Below, piece after piece: positions 25,175 to 32,645 of a DNA stretch of 64,000 bases. Source of the DNA: DATFQI01 sp963816955. Its GTDB lineage: Bacteria > Actinomycetota > Thermoleophilia > Solirubrobacterales > Solirubrobacteraceae. The notes beneath the pieces were generated by a model that ran no database searches, was not told the origin of the DNA, and worked only from the letters and a program-made list of their open reading frames with translations. The position numbers and the translations under genes are program-made. Where the stretch lies: the NCBI GenBank assembly GCA_963816955.1, contig CAWFME010000007.1, positions 310,001 to 374,000 on the forward strand. The letters run 5' to 3'. Numbering within the stretch: the stretch's first letter is position 1; every line of letters begins with the position of its first letter.

Positions 25175-25380
25175 CAGTCCGATGGTGCCCCGAACCGAGC
25201 CGGGACGCAGTGGTCGTCATCTGCCAATCGCCATGCGGTCGGGCCACCATGCTGCCCGCGGCGGGCTTACCTGAGGGGTGGCAGGACCGTCAGCCGGATG
25301 ACGGCGGGAGTACGTGGCGCCTTCACAGCCGCCTCCAAAGTCGGAGAGCCTCGCCCCACGACTCCGAACGGAGGTACCCC

Positions 25381-27084
25381 GTGTCACGACCCTTGCTCGT
25401 GCTCATCGCGATCGCCGCCCTCGCATGGCCGGCGGGAGCCGCGGCGGCGCCCTCGAACCTGTCCTACCCGGTGAACGGCAGCGTCGCGACGGTCTCGGGC
25501 AACCCGAGCGCCTTCACGCTCACGCTCGCCCATCCGTTCACGTTCTCGGGCTTTCCCATCCTGACGCTCGACACCGACTACGAGATCGCGTCCCCGCAGA
25601 CCCTGAACCTCGTGTCGGGCGCCTGCGACGAGACGCCGGACAGCGGAGCGACCAGCTTCCGCTGCGAGGTCCCGCCCTCGATCACCAACGTGACGGGATC
25701 GCCGCAGGGCGACTCGATCAGCGCCAGCTGCGGGATCTTCTTCTCCTCGCCGCGGATGTCGGTCCAGGCCGGTGACGGCGCCGACACCGTCACCGCCGCC
25801 TGCTCGGCAGACACGCTCAACGGCGGCCCGGGCGACGACGGCATCGACGGCGGCAGCGGCGACGACGCGGTCAACGGCGAGGCCGGGGACGACTCGCTCG
25901 CCGGCGGCGGCGGCGCGGACACCGTGACCGGCGGGCCGGGCGACGACTCGATCCAGGCCGGCAGCCAGGACGACACCGCCAACGGCAACGACGGGGCCGA
26001 CACGGTATCCGGCGGCGACGGAACCGACCACGTCCTCGGCGAGTCGGGCCGCGACGCGCTCGCCGGCGGAGCGGGGGACGACCTGCTCGAGGGCGGCGCC
26101 GATCGCGACACGCTCGACGGCGGCGACGGCAACGACACGCTCGACGGCGGCGACGGCCGCGACCTGCTGATCCCCGGCACCGGCACGGACGTCGCGCGCG
26201 GAGGGACGAGCATCGACACCGTCTCCTACGAGGACCGCGCGGACGGCGTCCCACTGCGGATCAGCCTCAACGCCACCGCCGACGACGGCGCGCCGGGCGA
26301 GAACGACGCGATCGAGGGCGACGTCGAGAACGTGATCGGCAGCCCTGGCGCGGACACGATCGTCGGCAACGACGGCGCCAACGACATCGACGCCGGCGAG
26401 AGCAACGACACGATCGACCCGCTGGGCGGCGCCGACTTCGTCGACGCGGGGCCGGGCGACGACCGCGTCACGGCCCGCGACGGGGCGCAGGACCGGATCG
26501 AATGCGGCCCCGGCGTGGACACCGCGGTCGTCGACGAGTTCGACGTCGTGGCGGGCTGCGAGGCCGTCGACTCGAGCCGCGAGCTGATGGCCGACGTCGA
26601 CAACGACGGGGTTCCCGCCCCGGCCGACTGCGACGACCGTCGGCCGACGATCCGCCCGGGGATCCCGGACATCCCGGGCAATCGGGTCGACGACGACTGC
26701 TTCGGAGGCGACGCGGCCTTCCCACGGATCGAGACGCCCATCCAGTTCAGCTTCAGGGTGCGCCGCCGCGTCACGCGGATCACCCGGCTCGTCGTCCTCG
26801 ACCTGCCGAGCGAGAGCCGGATCGAGGTGCGCTGCAGAGGCGGCAAGCGCCGGGGTTGCTTCAAAGGCGTCAAGCGGGCTCGCGTGTCGCGTGGGTCAGC
26901 GAAGAAGGCCGTCTCGCGATTCGTGCGCCGCCGCCGCTTCCGGCCGGGCGCGAGGATCGAGGTGCGCGTGGTGCGGCCGGCAACGGTCGGCAAGGTCCTG
27001 CGGATCAAGGTCCGCCGCCGCAAGGCGCCTGCGCTCAGCCGCCGATGCCTCCCGCCCGGCGCTCGAACCCCGAGGCGCTGTTGA
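25381..27084 (+). CDS. Secreted RTX-like Ca-binding repeat protein with MopE-type motif
   Basis: This 567-residue exported protein starts at GTG 25381, fixed by GGAGGTA at 25370-25376. A signal peptide (residues 1-23, LIAIAALAWPAGAAAA) is followed by a beta domain and, at residues about 140-265, a run of nonapeptide repeats of the GGxGxDxxx type such as GGPGDDGIDGGSGDDAVNGE, which bind calcium in a parallel beta-roll. A second cluster lies near 310-390. Near 405-440, DVDNDGVPAPADCDDRRPTI resembles the MopE/EF-hand-like motif. The C-terminal 120 residues are strongly basic and probably contact the cell wall. The role is likely surface structure or adhesion. Confidence 0.9.
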   Translation: MSRPLLVLIAIAALAWPAGAAAAPSNLSYPVNGSVATVSGNPSAFTLTLAHPFTFSGFPILTLDTDYEIASPQTLNLVSGACDETPDSGATSFRCEVPPSITNVTGSPQGDSISASCGIFFSSPRMSVQAGDGADTVTAACSADTLNGGPGDDGIDGGSGDDAVNGEAGDDSLAGGGGADTVTGGPGDDSIQAGSQDDTANGNDGADTVSGGDGTDHVLGESGRDALAGGAGDDLLEGGADRDTLDGGDGNDTLDGGDGRDLLIPGTGTDVARGGTSIDTVSYEDRADGVPLRISLNATADDGAPGENDAIEGDVENVIGSPGADTIVGNDGANDIDAGESNDTIDPLGGADFVDAGPGDDRVTARDGAQDRIECGPGVDTAVVDEFDVVAGCEAVDSSRELMADVDNDGVPAPADCDDRRPTIRPGIPDIPGNRVDDDCFGGDAAFPRIETPIQFSFRVRRRVTRITRLVVLDLPSESRIEVRCRGGKRRGCFKGVKRARVSRGSAKKAVSRFVRRRRFRPGARIEVRVVRPATVGKVLRIKVRRRKAPALSRRCLPPGARTPRRC

Positions 27085-27159
27085 GCGAGCCTCCGCACCG
27101 GCGTCACCCCGCGCGCCATGGCGGCACGCCGCTGCCGGTGCGCTGGGTACGGCGGGGTG

Positions 27160-27377
27160 ATGCATGCTCGCGCTCTGCTCGCGGCCGTCACGACGCTGGC
27201 GCTGTCGGCCGCACTGACGGCCTGTGGCACGGAGGCCGAGGAGGCCCCGGCGATCGGGAGGATCGCGGGCGCATCCGTGGCCAACTCGTCGCCGCCCGAT
27301 TCACCTTGCGGAACGGCTGCGAGATTCGTCGCTACGAGCGGGCCGCCGCGCTGCTCCAGCTCGCGGGCGGGGGTTAG
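27160..27377 (+). pseudogene. Short lipoprotein, apparently frameshifted
   Basis: ATG at 27160 gives a clear lipoprotein signal peptide (MHARALLAAVTTLALSAALT followed by AC). The same frame then becomes Ser/Pro-rich without a recognisable domain. From about 27285 a second frame reads GQLVAARFTLRNGCEIRRYE and ERAAALLQLAGGG to a stop at 27377, which looks more protein-like. A single-base shift near 27270-27285 would join them. If the first frame is real it ends at 27435 and overlaps the next gene. Confidence 0.4.
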
Positions 27378-27736
27378 CCGTGGCCCCGGACCCTCGGCCG
27401 TCGACGGCTCCTGGGCTCGAACGCCCAGTTCGTGATCCGGCGGCGATCGGCGTTCCAGAGCTCGGCCAGGTCGTCCACGGCCCGGTCGAGCTCGGGCGTG
27501 CCGGGGGCGTATCGCCAGCCGCCCTCCCTACCGGTGACGAGGTCGGCGCCCTCGAGACTCTCGAGTTGCAACGCGGTCCACGACGTGGGGCTCGAGAGCG
27601 CTGTGCTGAGGTCGTCGACCCGCCAACTCCGACGGGGCCTCCCGTGGAGCAGCAGCAGCAGCTCGAGGGTGCCGACGGACGTCAGCGATCCCTCCAGCAA
27701 CCGTTCGAGGTGGGCTGGTGGCTCGTCGCGGGGCAT
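27374..27736 (-). CDS. Small winged-helix-like protein, unknown
   Basis: This 120-residue protein starts at ATG 27736. Residues 8-75 look like a winged helix (HLERLLEGSLTSVGTLELLL, SWRVDDLSTALSSPTSWTAL, EGADLVTGREGGWRYAPGTP), followed by a helix DRAVDDLAELWNADRRRI and a basic tail. It is probably a small DNA-binding regulator of the kind that sits beside membrane proteins. The target is unknown. Confidence 0.7.
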   Translation of the reverse strand: MPRDEPPAHLERLLEGSLTSVGTLELLLLLHGRPRRSWRVDDLSTALSSPTSWTALQLESLEGADLVTGREGGWRYAPGTPELDRAVDDLAELWNADRRRITNWAFEPRSRRRPRVRGHG

Positions 27737-27862
27737 GGGAACATCCGGACCGTACCCGCGTGTGCCGGGTGACGGCATCGATGCCGGAAGCCGGCTGACA
27801 ATTTTCGTCAGACGAAGGACGGCCAGGGCGGCGGTCTGCGTCATCGGGGCCAGAGTCCCGGG

Positions 27863-27973
27863 GTGCGATCCGGCCTCGCGGCGCTCATGATGCTCCTGAC
27901 GCTCGCAGCGACCGGGTGCGACCTGGGCGATCGTGGAGAGAACGAGATCCGCGGCAAGTCCCAAGGCCGCTGA
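27863..27973 (+). CDS. Possible 36-residue lipoprotein
   Basis: GTG at 27863 opens MRSGLAALMMLLTLAATGCD followed by a short polar tail and a stop at 27973. The hydrophobic stretch ending in AATGC is a good lipobox. No convincing ribosome site is seen. It could be a real mini-lipoprotein or the surviving signal peptide of a lost gene. The rest of the 27737-28045 interval shows no other gene. Confidence 0.3.
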   Translation: MRSGLAALMMLLTLAATGCDLGDRGENEIRGKSQGR

Positions 27974-28045
27974 GCCCTCGCGCGGGCCGTCATCCGTCTT
28001 ACTGGCTGCCGCCGGATCTCGCCGGCGCGGGGTAGGCGCCCCGCC

Positions 28046-28471
28046 GTGAAGCACGCGAGCCACCGCTCCGGCGCGCGCCGGCCCGTGATCGTCTGGCTCT
28101 TTCAGGGCCTGGCGACCGCCCTGCGCACGCTCGTGTCGCCACCTCCGGGAACGGCCGCCCTCGTGCCTCGGCCCGACGCACTACACGTCTGCTGCCGGTG
28201 CGGCGGGGACATGGTCGTGCCGGTGCTCTGGGAGGAGCATGGCGATCACGCATGGTGGATGCGACTGCGCTGCGGGGAGTGCGGGCACGTACGCGACACG
28301 GTGGTCGGCGACGCGCGGGCGGATGAGCTCGCCGACACGCTGGCACGCCAGGCGAGGCCGCTGCGTGCGGCACTCGGTCAGCTCGAGTCCGAGTGCATGG
28401 CCGACGAGCTCGATCGGCTTCGCGCCGCTCTGGCTCGCGATCGCATCGACGCGGGCGACTTCGAGCGCTAG
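28046..28471 (+). CDS. Zinc-ribbon-like small protein, unknown
   Basis: This 141-residue protein has two CxxC pairs (HVCCRCGGD near residue 50 and LRCGECGHVR near 75) separated by an aromatic-rich stretch, forming a probable zinc ribbon. The C-terminal half is helical (ARADELADTLARQARPLRAA). The N-terminus has a short hydrophobic segment (VIVWLFQGLATAL). I know no function for it. The GTG start at 28046 is the only reasonable one. Confidence 0.65.
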   Translation: MKHASHRSGARRPVIVWLFQGLATALRTLVSPPPGTAALVPRPDALHVCCRCGGDMVVPVLWEEHGDHAWWMRLRCGECGHVRDTVVGDARADELADTLARQARPLRAALGQLESECMADELDRLRAALARDRIDAGDFER

Positions 28472-28575
28472 CGAGCCGGCCAAGCTGTCCTTGCAAGGAC
28501 ATCCCATCGGCCACGGACGCGCATGTTGGGCAAGGAACCGATGACCCACCCAGGTTCCCCCGAAAGGAGCGCCTC

Positions 28576-29070
28576 GTGAGCACCTACGACCGACACGCGC
28601 AGGCCGACGGCATGTTCGGGAGACTTCACGCGCCATCCCAGATCTACGCGCTGGCGGCGGGCCTGCTGCTGCTCGGGCTCGGAATCCTCACCCTCGCCAC
28701 CCAGCCGGTCGACTTCGGCGGCGCCGGCCCGCTCGAGCAGCAGCCCGAGCTCTTGATCTGGACGGTGAGCGGCTGGTCCGCCGTCTTCTGGATCGCGCTG
28801 GGCGCGTCCGGCCTGATCGCGGCGTTGCACCTCGACAGCGCGCGCGACTATGCGCTGCTCGCCGGGCTGACCCTGGCAGCGGTGGCCACGCTGGGGTTCC
28901 TGAACGGCACCGATGTGCTCGGCCTCATCGCGGCCGGGACGGCCGTGAACGTGACGCACGCCATCCTGGGGGGCCTCGGCCTGCTCGTCGCCGCACTACC
29001 CCGGAGGATGCAGCTGCCGCGCGGCGCACGGCGAGTGTCGGAAGGCCTCAAGGGTAGGCGAGCGGCGTGA
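28576..29070 (+). CDS. DUF4383-like membrane protein
   Basis: This 164-residue protein has four hydrophobic segments (IYALAAGLLLLGLGILTL, FWIALGASGLIAALHL, YALLAGLTLAAVATLGF, VTHAILGGLGLLVAAL) and the NVTHAILGGLGL motif usual in DUF4383 proteins. GTG at 28576 follows AAAGGAGCG at 28563-28571. The stop overlaps the next small gene by 4 bp (GTGA). Function is unknown. Confidence 0.8.
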   Translation: MSTYDRHAQADGMFGRLHAPSQIYALAAGLLLLGLGILTLATQPVDFGGAGPLEQQPELLIWTVSGWSAVFWIALGASGLIAALHLDSARDYALLAGLTLAAVATLGFLNGTDVLGLIAAGTAVNVTHAILGGLGLLVAALPRRMQLPRGARRVSEGLKGRRAA

Positions 29071-29240
29071 AGGCGTTCCAAGCTCTGGCGCTCGTCCTCA
29101 TGGCCGGGTTCTTCGTCTGGTTGCTGTTGCAGATGTCGCGCACCGCGCGGTCGGACACCCGGCTCATGGCGATGGGCCTCGCGTTCACGGGCGTCGCAGT
29201 GGCGTTCGCGCTCGGCGCGTTGCTCAGCCGGCGCCGCTGA
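29067..29240 (+). CDS. 57-residue two-TM membrane protein
   Basis: GTG at 29067 overlaps the TGA of the DUF4383-like gene (GTGA), indicating coupling. The peptide has two hydrophobic segments (LALVLMAGFFVWLLLQM and LMAMGLAFTGVAVAFALGAL) joined by a short polar loop, and ends LSRRR. It is probably a small partner of the upstream membrane protein. No family is recognised. Confidence 0.65.
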   Translation: MKAFQALALVLMAGFFVWLLLQMSRTARSDTRLMAMGLAFTGVAVAFALGALLSRRR

Positions 29241-29305
29241 TCAGGCCGGATGACCGATGGCCGCATCGAGCGCCGCCGGGCGGGCTGGTGCCACCCCGCC
29301 CGTGC

Positions 29306-30028
29306 TCATGCCTTCAGGCTTGCGTCGCCAGCGGCGCGTTCTGCGGCCGCGGCGGTGTGGGCCAGCGCCGAGGACGACAGCCGGCCGACGATCGCGGGCG
29401 CCTCGCGGACGAGCTCGTCGTTCTCCAGCGCGTCGACCATGAAGAGGGCGAAGTCGGTGCGGCGGGTCAGGTTGCTCGCGAGTACCGGGTCGCCGACGTG
29501 CCGGCTCCAGACGGGCAGGCCCTCGCTCTCGCCCTCCTCGAGGTCGCTGCCGCGCACCACCGTCCAGCGGGTATCGCTCTCGAACACCCGCCGGCACGCC
29601 TCGACCTGGTCGTCGAGATCGGCGAAGCGCGCGAGCCGGGCGACCGGCCCGAACACCTTGACGACCGCCCTGAGCTTCCACGGGTACCGGTCCTGCCCGT
29701 CGCGCGTGATGTGCCATCCGCACGAGAACACCAGGCGTGCGCCCGCAGGCGCATGATCGATGACGGCCTGGGCCGTCCCGGTGGAGTAGCCATGCACCCC
29801 GCGCGGCACGAGCACGACGAGCGCTCCATCGCATCCCGCGATCGCGTTCCGGATCACTTCGCGGTCGTCGGTGAAGCCTGGGACGACCGTGATCCTGTCC
29901 TTGAACGGATCGAGCTTGGCAACGCTCTCGGCCCGGCAGACCCCTACGACGTCGTGGCCTCGATCGAGCGCGTGCTGGACCATGTACCGCCCCAGCTTGC
30001 CGGAGGCTCCGACTATGCAGATTCTCAT
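29306..30028 (-). CDS. NAD(P)-binding NmrA/SDR-like protein
   Basis: This 240-residue protein has the N-terminal dinucleotide-binding motif ICIVGASGKLGRYMVQHALD, then DDREVIRNAIAGCDGALVVL and a later TRWTVVRGSDLEEGE, as in atypical SDRs of the NmrA/YwnB type. The SDR YxxxK catalytic pair is not evident, so it may be a sensor or an atypical reductase. The gene stands alone, convergent with the 29067-29240 gene. Confidence 0.85.
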   Translation of the reverse strand: MRICIVGASGKLGRYMVQHALDRGHDVVGVCRAESVAKLDPFKDRITVVPGFTDDREVIRNAIAGCDGALVVLVPRGVHGYSTGTAQAVIDHAPAGARLVFSCGWHITRDGQDRYPWKLRAVVKVFGPVARLARFADLDDQVEACRRVFESDTRWTVVRGSDLEEGESEGLPVWSRHVGDPVLASNLTRRTDFALFMVDALENDELVREAPAIVGRLSSSALAHTAAAAERAAGDASLKA

Positions 30029-30163
30029 GCGGTGATTCTGAGCCGTCTGGGCGATCCGGTGCGTAGCGGTCCGTAAGCGGGCCGACCGCGCGTGTAAGGG
30101 CGCCGACGTCCATCGCTGCCGCGTCGTCCCGACAGTGGAGAGGATCGCTCACGGCCCCACACG

Positions 30164-30736
30164 ATGACCTTTCGCCAGTACATGCGCTGGGACGGATACG
30201 TCGCGCTCGCCTCCGGTGCGGCGCTGCTCGCGATCGGACTGGCCGAGGGCGCCCAGGGAGCTGTCGACGCGGTCTCGAGCGGGGTCATGATGGTCGCCGG
30301 CACGAGTGTGTTCATGGTCTTGCGACACCGCGTGCCGTTCCGTTCGCCGGGCGCATGGTTCACGTCGAGGCCGCTCGCGAGCGCCGGCGACGCGTCCGCG
30401 CCGCCGGATCGCGGCCGGGTGATGCTCCGGCTGCTCGGTGAGGCGGTGCTCATCGGCGCGGTCGCGGTCGCGCTGAGCAAGCTCACGAACTCGTGGCTGA
30501 CCTACATGGACTGCGGCGTCTGGGCGATGGCCATCGGGGCGATCAAGGTCGGCCCGGCGACGGCGGCGATCGCGCGACACGAGGCGCGCACGGGAACGAG
30601 CTACAGAGTCGCTCGCAGGCGCATGCGCGGGCTCGTCGAGCTGACGGCTCAGTCCGAGCCACCGCCACGGGGCACCGCCTCGCGGCGCCCCGTGCGAAAT
30701 GGCCGTCAGCCCGTGACGAAGGCGTGGAACGGGTAG
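30164..30736 (+). CDS. Membrane protein, unknown
   Basis: This 190-residue protein has an N-terminal pair of hydrophobic segments (YVALASGAALLAIGLA, GVMMVAGTSVFMVLRH) and a second pair (LLGEAVLIGAVAVALSKL, GVWAMAIGAIKVGPATAAIA) separated by a polar loop, plus a basic C-terminal tail. No family is recognised. The start ATG 30164 is preceded by no strong ribosome site. Confidence 0.55.
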   Translation: MTFRQYMRWDGYVALASGAALLAIGLAEGAQGAVDAVSSGVMMVAGTSVFMVLRHRVPFRSPGAWFTSRPLASAGDASAPPDRGRVMLRLLGEAVLIGAVAVALSKLTNSWLTYMDCGVWAMAIGAIKVGPATAAIARHEARTGTSYRVARRRMRGLVELTAQSEPPPRGTASRRPVRNGRQPVTKAWNG

Positions 30737-30951
30737 CGGTCGCCCGCCGCCGCGGTGGTGCCGTCGCTGTTGCGCGGCGTCACGACGGAGACGCCGGCGA
30801 GGACGTCCGTGACAACGGCATCAGCGCCGAGATCGCCACGGCCAACAATCCCGACGCCGGCACCGACGGCGAGCTGACGGGCGACACCTCGGCGTCGGAT
30901 ACGTCGGCCGGCCGGCAGAGCGTGTCGGGCGGCTGACGGGAACGGTCCAGG
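30737..30951. other. Intergenic stretch without a confident gene
   Basis: Both strands carry short open frames. The minus strand reads DVLAGVSVVTPRNSDGTTAA then AGDRYPFHAFVTG to a stop near 30709, which looks protein-like but has no start or family. The plus strand has a Thr/Ser/Asp-rich tail. Neither is called a gene. Confidence 0.4.
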
Positions 30952-31530
30952 TCAGCCGCCGGCGCGCGACGGACTCTCGGGGCCGCGCCCGGCGTAGCGC
31001 TGGGCGAACCGGGTGAGCGCCGCCACGACGCGAGCGTCGACCTTGGAGCAGCCGATCAGCCGACCCCACGCCGCGGCGGCGACCTTGAAGGGCATCCCGG
31101 AACCGTCGGGCGCCACGACGCGCCGGGGCCGTGCCGGCGTGAACGCGCGCGTCAGCAGCTCGAGCTGGGCACGCGGCAGCCCGCGCTCGTACACGACCAC
31201 GACAACCCCGCGGCGCAGCGCGCCGACGAGCCGACCTCGATGCTGCGGCGACGAGTAGAGCCCGTCTGCGACCGGGCGGGAGGGCGGACCGCCGGCGGGC
31301 GGGCGGCTTACGTCAGCCGGGCGGCCGCGCGGATTCTCGAGCACGCAGCCCGAAGCGGTGACCTGCGCGAGGGGATCGGCAGCGCGGCGCGGCTGCGGGC
31401 TGCGCTCGATCAGACGCACCCCGGTTACCAGAAGCACGGCGATGACCACGCCGGTGAGCACCCATGCGGCCGCATAGCGCATGAGGGCGAGGCGGCTCGT
31501 CCTGAGGTCCCGCCGGCCTCGGAGTCGCAT
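30952..31530 (-). CDS. DUF3105-family membrane-anchored protein, copy 2
   Basis: This 192-residue paralogue of 22074-22655 has the same layout: a cytoplasmic RRDLRTSRLALMRY lead, one TM (AAWVLTGVVIAVLLVTGV), then ASGCVLENPRGRPADVSRPP and GLYSSPQHRGRLVGALRRGV. The conserved SGCV, PRG and YxRxLP motifs are in both. A GTG one codon upstream (31533) is an alternative start. It is divergent from the riboswitch-controlled endopeptidase gene. Confidence 0.82.
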   Translation of the reverse strand: MRLRGRRDLRTSRLALMRYAAAWVLTGVVIAVLLVTGVRLIERSPQPRRAADPLAQVTASGCVLENPRGRPADVSRPPAGGPPSRPVADGLYSSPQHRGRLVGALRRGVVVVVYERGLPRAQLELLTRAFTPARPRRVVAPDGSGMPFKVAAAAWGRLIGCSKVDARVVAALTRFAQRYAGRGPESPSRAGG

Positions 31531-31711
31531 CACTTGAGCGTGGGAGCTGCGTCAGGGCGGCACACATCCGTGTCGATACCCGATCGAAGGGGCCCGCGTG
31601 GCCTCTCCGGCCGCCGGCACCGCGATGCGGTAACTCGGCTTACGGGCTCTCGCGCGCTCCAGGTCTGGGAGCGCAACTCGTCCCGGCGGCCGGAGTTCCG
31701 GCGGTCAGCAA

Positions 31712-31857
31712 CGCCGAACCGCTGTGCCACGGAGCGCAGCGGCCGGGGGACCCGAATGGCGGGCCGGTCACGGCCCGCCGGGGGCGAATCGCCAGGCGCG
31801 AGCCGTACGCGTAGCGCAGCCTTTCCAGCGCGAGCCCGACAGCTGACCTCGGAGGCG
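31712..31857 (+). ncRNA. c-di-AMP (ydaO/yuaA-type) riboswitch
   Basis: The leader shows the conserved blocks of the ydaO class in order: GGCCGGGGGACCCGAA at 31741-31756, a strong hairpin GGCGGGCCG...CGGCCCGCC, GGGGGCGAATCGCC at 31780-31793, and the 3' block CGAGCCCGACAGCTGACCTC then GGAGGCG. CGCC at 31712 can pair with GGCG at 31854 to close P1. The class binds c-di-AMP and commonly controls cell-wall hydrolase and osmotic genes in actinobacteria. Here it precedes an NlpC/P60 endopeptidase gene by 24 bp, as expected. Confidence 0.88.
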
Positions 31858-31880
31858 ACTGGAAAGCAAAGGAGCTCGTC

Positions 31881-32645
31881 TTGACCCGTCTCGCAATCCC
31901 GCGGACTGGGCCGGTGCTCGCCTGCGCATGCGCGCTGGCGAGCGGCCTGGCCGCCAATCCACCCCTCGCCGACGCGCGCGGAAAGCTCGGCGACCGCACC
32001 CTGCGAAAGGGCAACCACGGCCGCGACGTCCGCACACTGCAGCGGGCCTTGACCCGCCTCGGGCAGCCTACGGCGGTCGACGGCAGCTTCGGTCCGGCGA
32101 CGCGACGCTCGGTGCGCCGCTACGAGCGAGCCGAAGGGCTGCGGCGCGACGGCGTGGTTTCCCGCCCGCAGGGGCGTGGAATGCGCGTGCGCCTGCGCCG
32201 GCTGCGTGCCGTTGCGCCCCCGCCCGCGCCCGCCGCCCAGGCGACGATCAGTGAGGACGGCCGGACCGCGACGGCACCGGTGGACGCGCCGTCCGAGGTG
32301 CACGAGGCGATCGCCGCCGCGAACCGGATCACGGACAAGCCGTACCGGTACGGCGGTGGCCATGCCCGTTTCGAGGACAGCGGCTATGACTGCTCGGGCG
32401 CCGTCTCCTACGTGCTCAACGGCGCCGGGCTCTTGGCGCGCTCGATGGACTCGACCGGGTTCATGCGATACGGCAGCCGGGGTGGCGGGCGATGGATCTC
32501 CGTCTACGCGCACGGCGGTCATGCCTACGTCGTGATCGCCGGCCTGCGCTTCGACACCTCGGGGCGCGGCGAGCGAGGGCCGCGCTGGCGTCCCGAGCCG
32601 CGCTCGGGACGGGGCTACCGCGTCCGTCATCCGGAGGGCTTCTGA
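31881..32645 (+). CDS. Secreted NlpC/P60 endopeptidase with peptidoglycan-binding domain
   Basis: This 254-residue exported protein has a signal peptide (residues 1-32), a PG_binding_1 domain (GNHGRDVRTLQRALTRLGQP, VDGSFGPATRRSVRRYER) and a C-terminal NlpC/P60-like catalytic domain with the nucleophile cysteine in GYDCSGAVSYVLNGAG near residue 172 and a histidine in AHGGHAYVVIAGL near 216. It should cleave cell-wall peptides. TTG at 31881 with AAAGGAG just upstream is the start. Control by the preceding c-di-AMP riboswitch ties wall hydrolysis to osmotic or wall stress. The stop overlaps the next gene by one base. Confidence 0.9.
   Translation: MTRLAIPRTGPVLACACALASGLAANPPLADARGKLGDRTLRKGNHGRDVRTLQRALTRLGQPTAVDGSFGPATRRSVRRYERAEGLRRDGVVSRPQGRGMRVRLRRLRAVAPPPAPAAQATISEDGRTATAPVDAPSEVHEAIAAANRITDKPYRYGGGHARFEDSGYDCSGAVSYVLNGAGLLARSMDSTGFMRYGSRGGGRWISVYAHGGHAYVVIAGLRFDTSGRGERGPRWRPEPRSGRGYRVRHPEGF

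Noticed and set aside
25800..26180. Regular short repeats that might look like a CRISPR or satellite array
   Set aside because: They are in-frame GGxGxDxxx codons of the RTX-like protein, without spacers or fixed repeat units.
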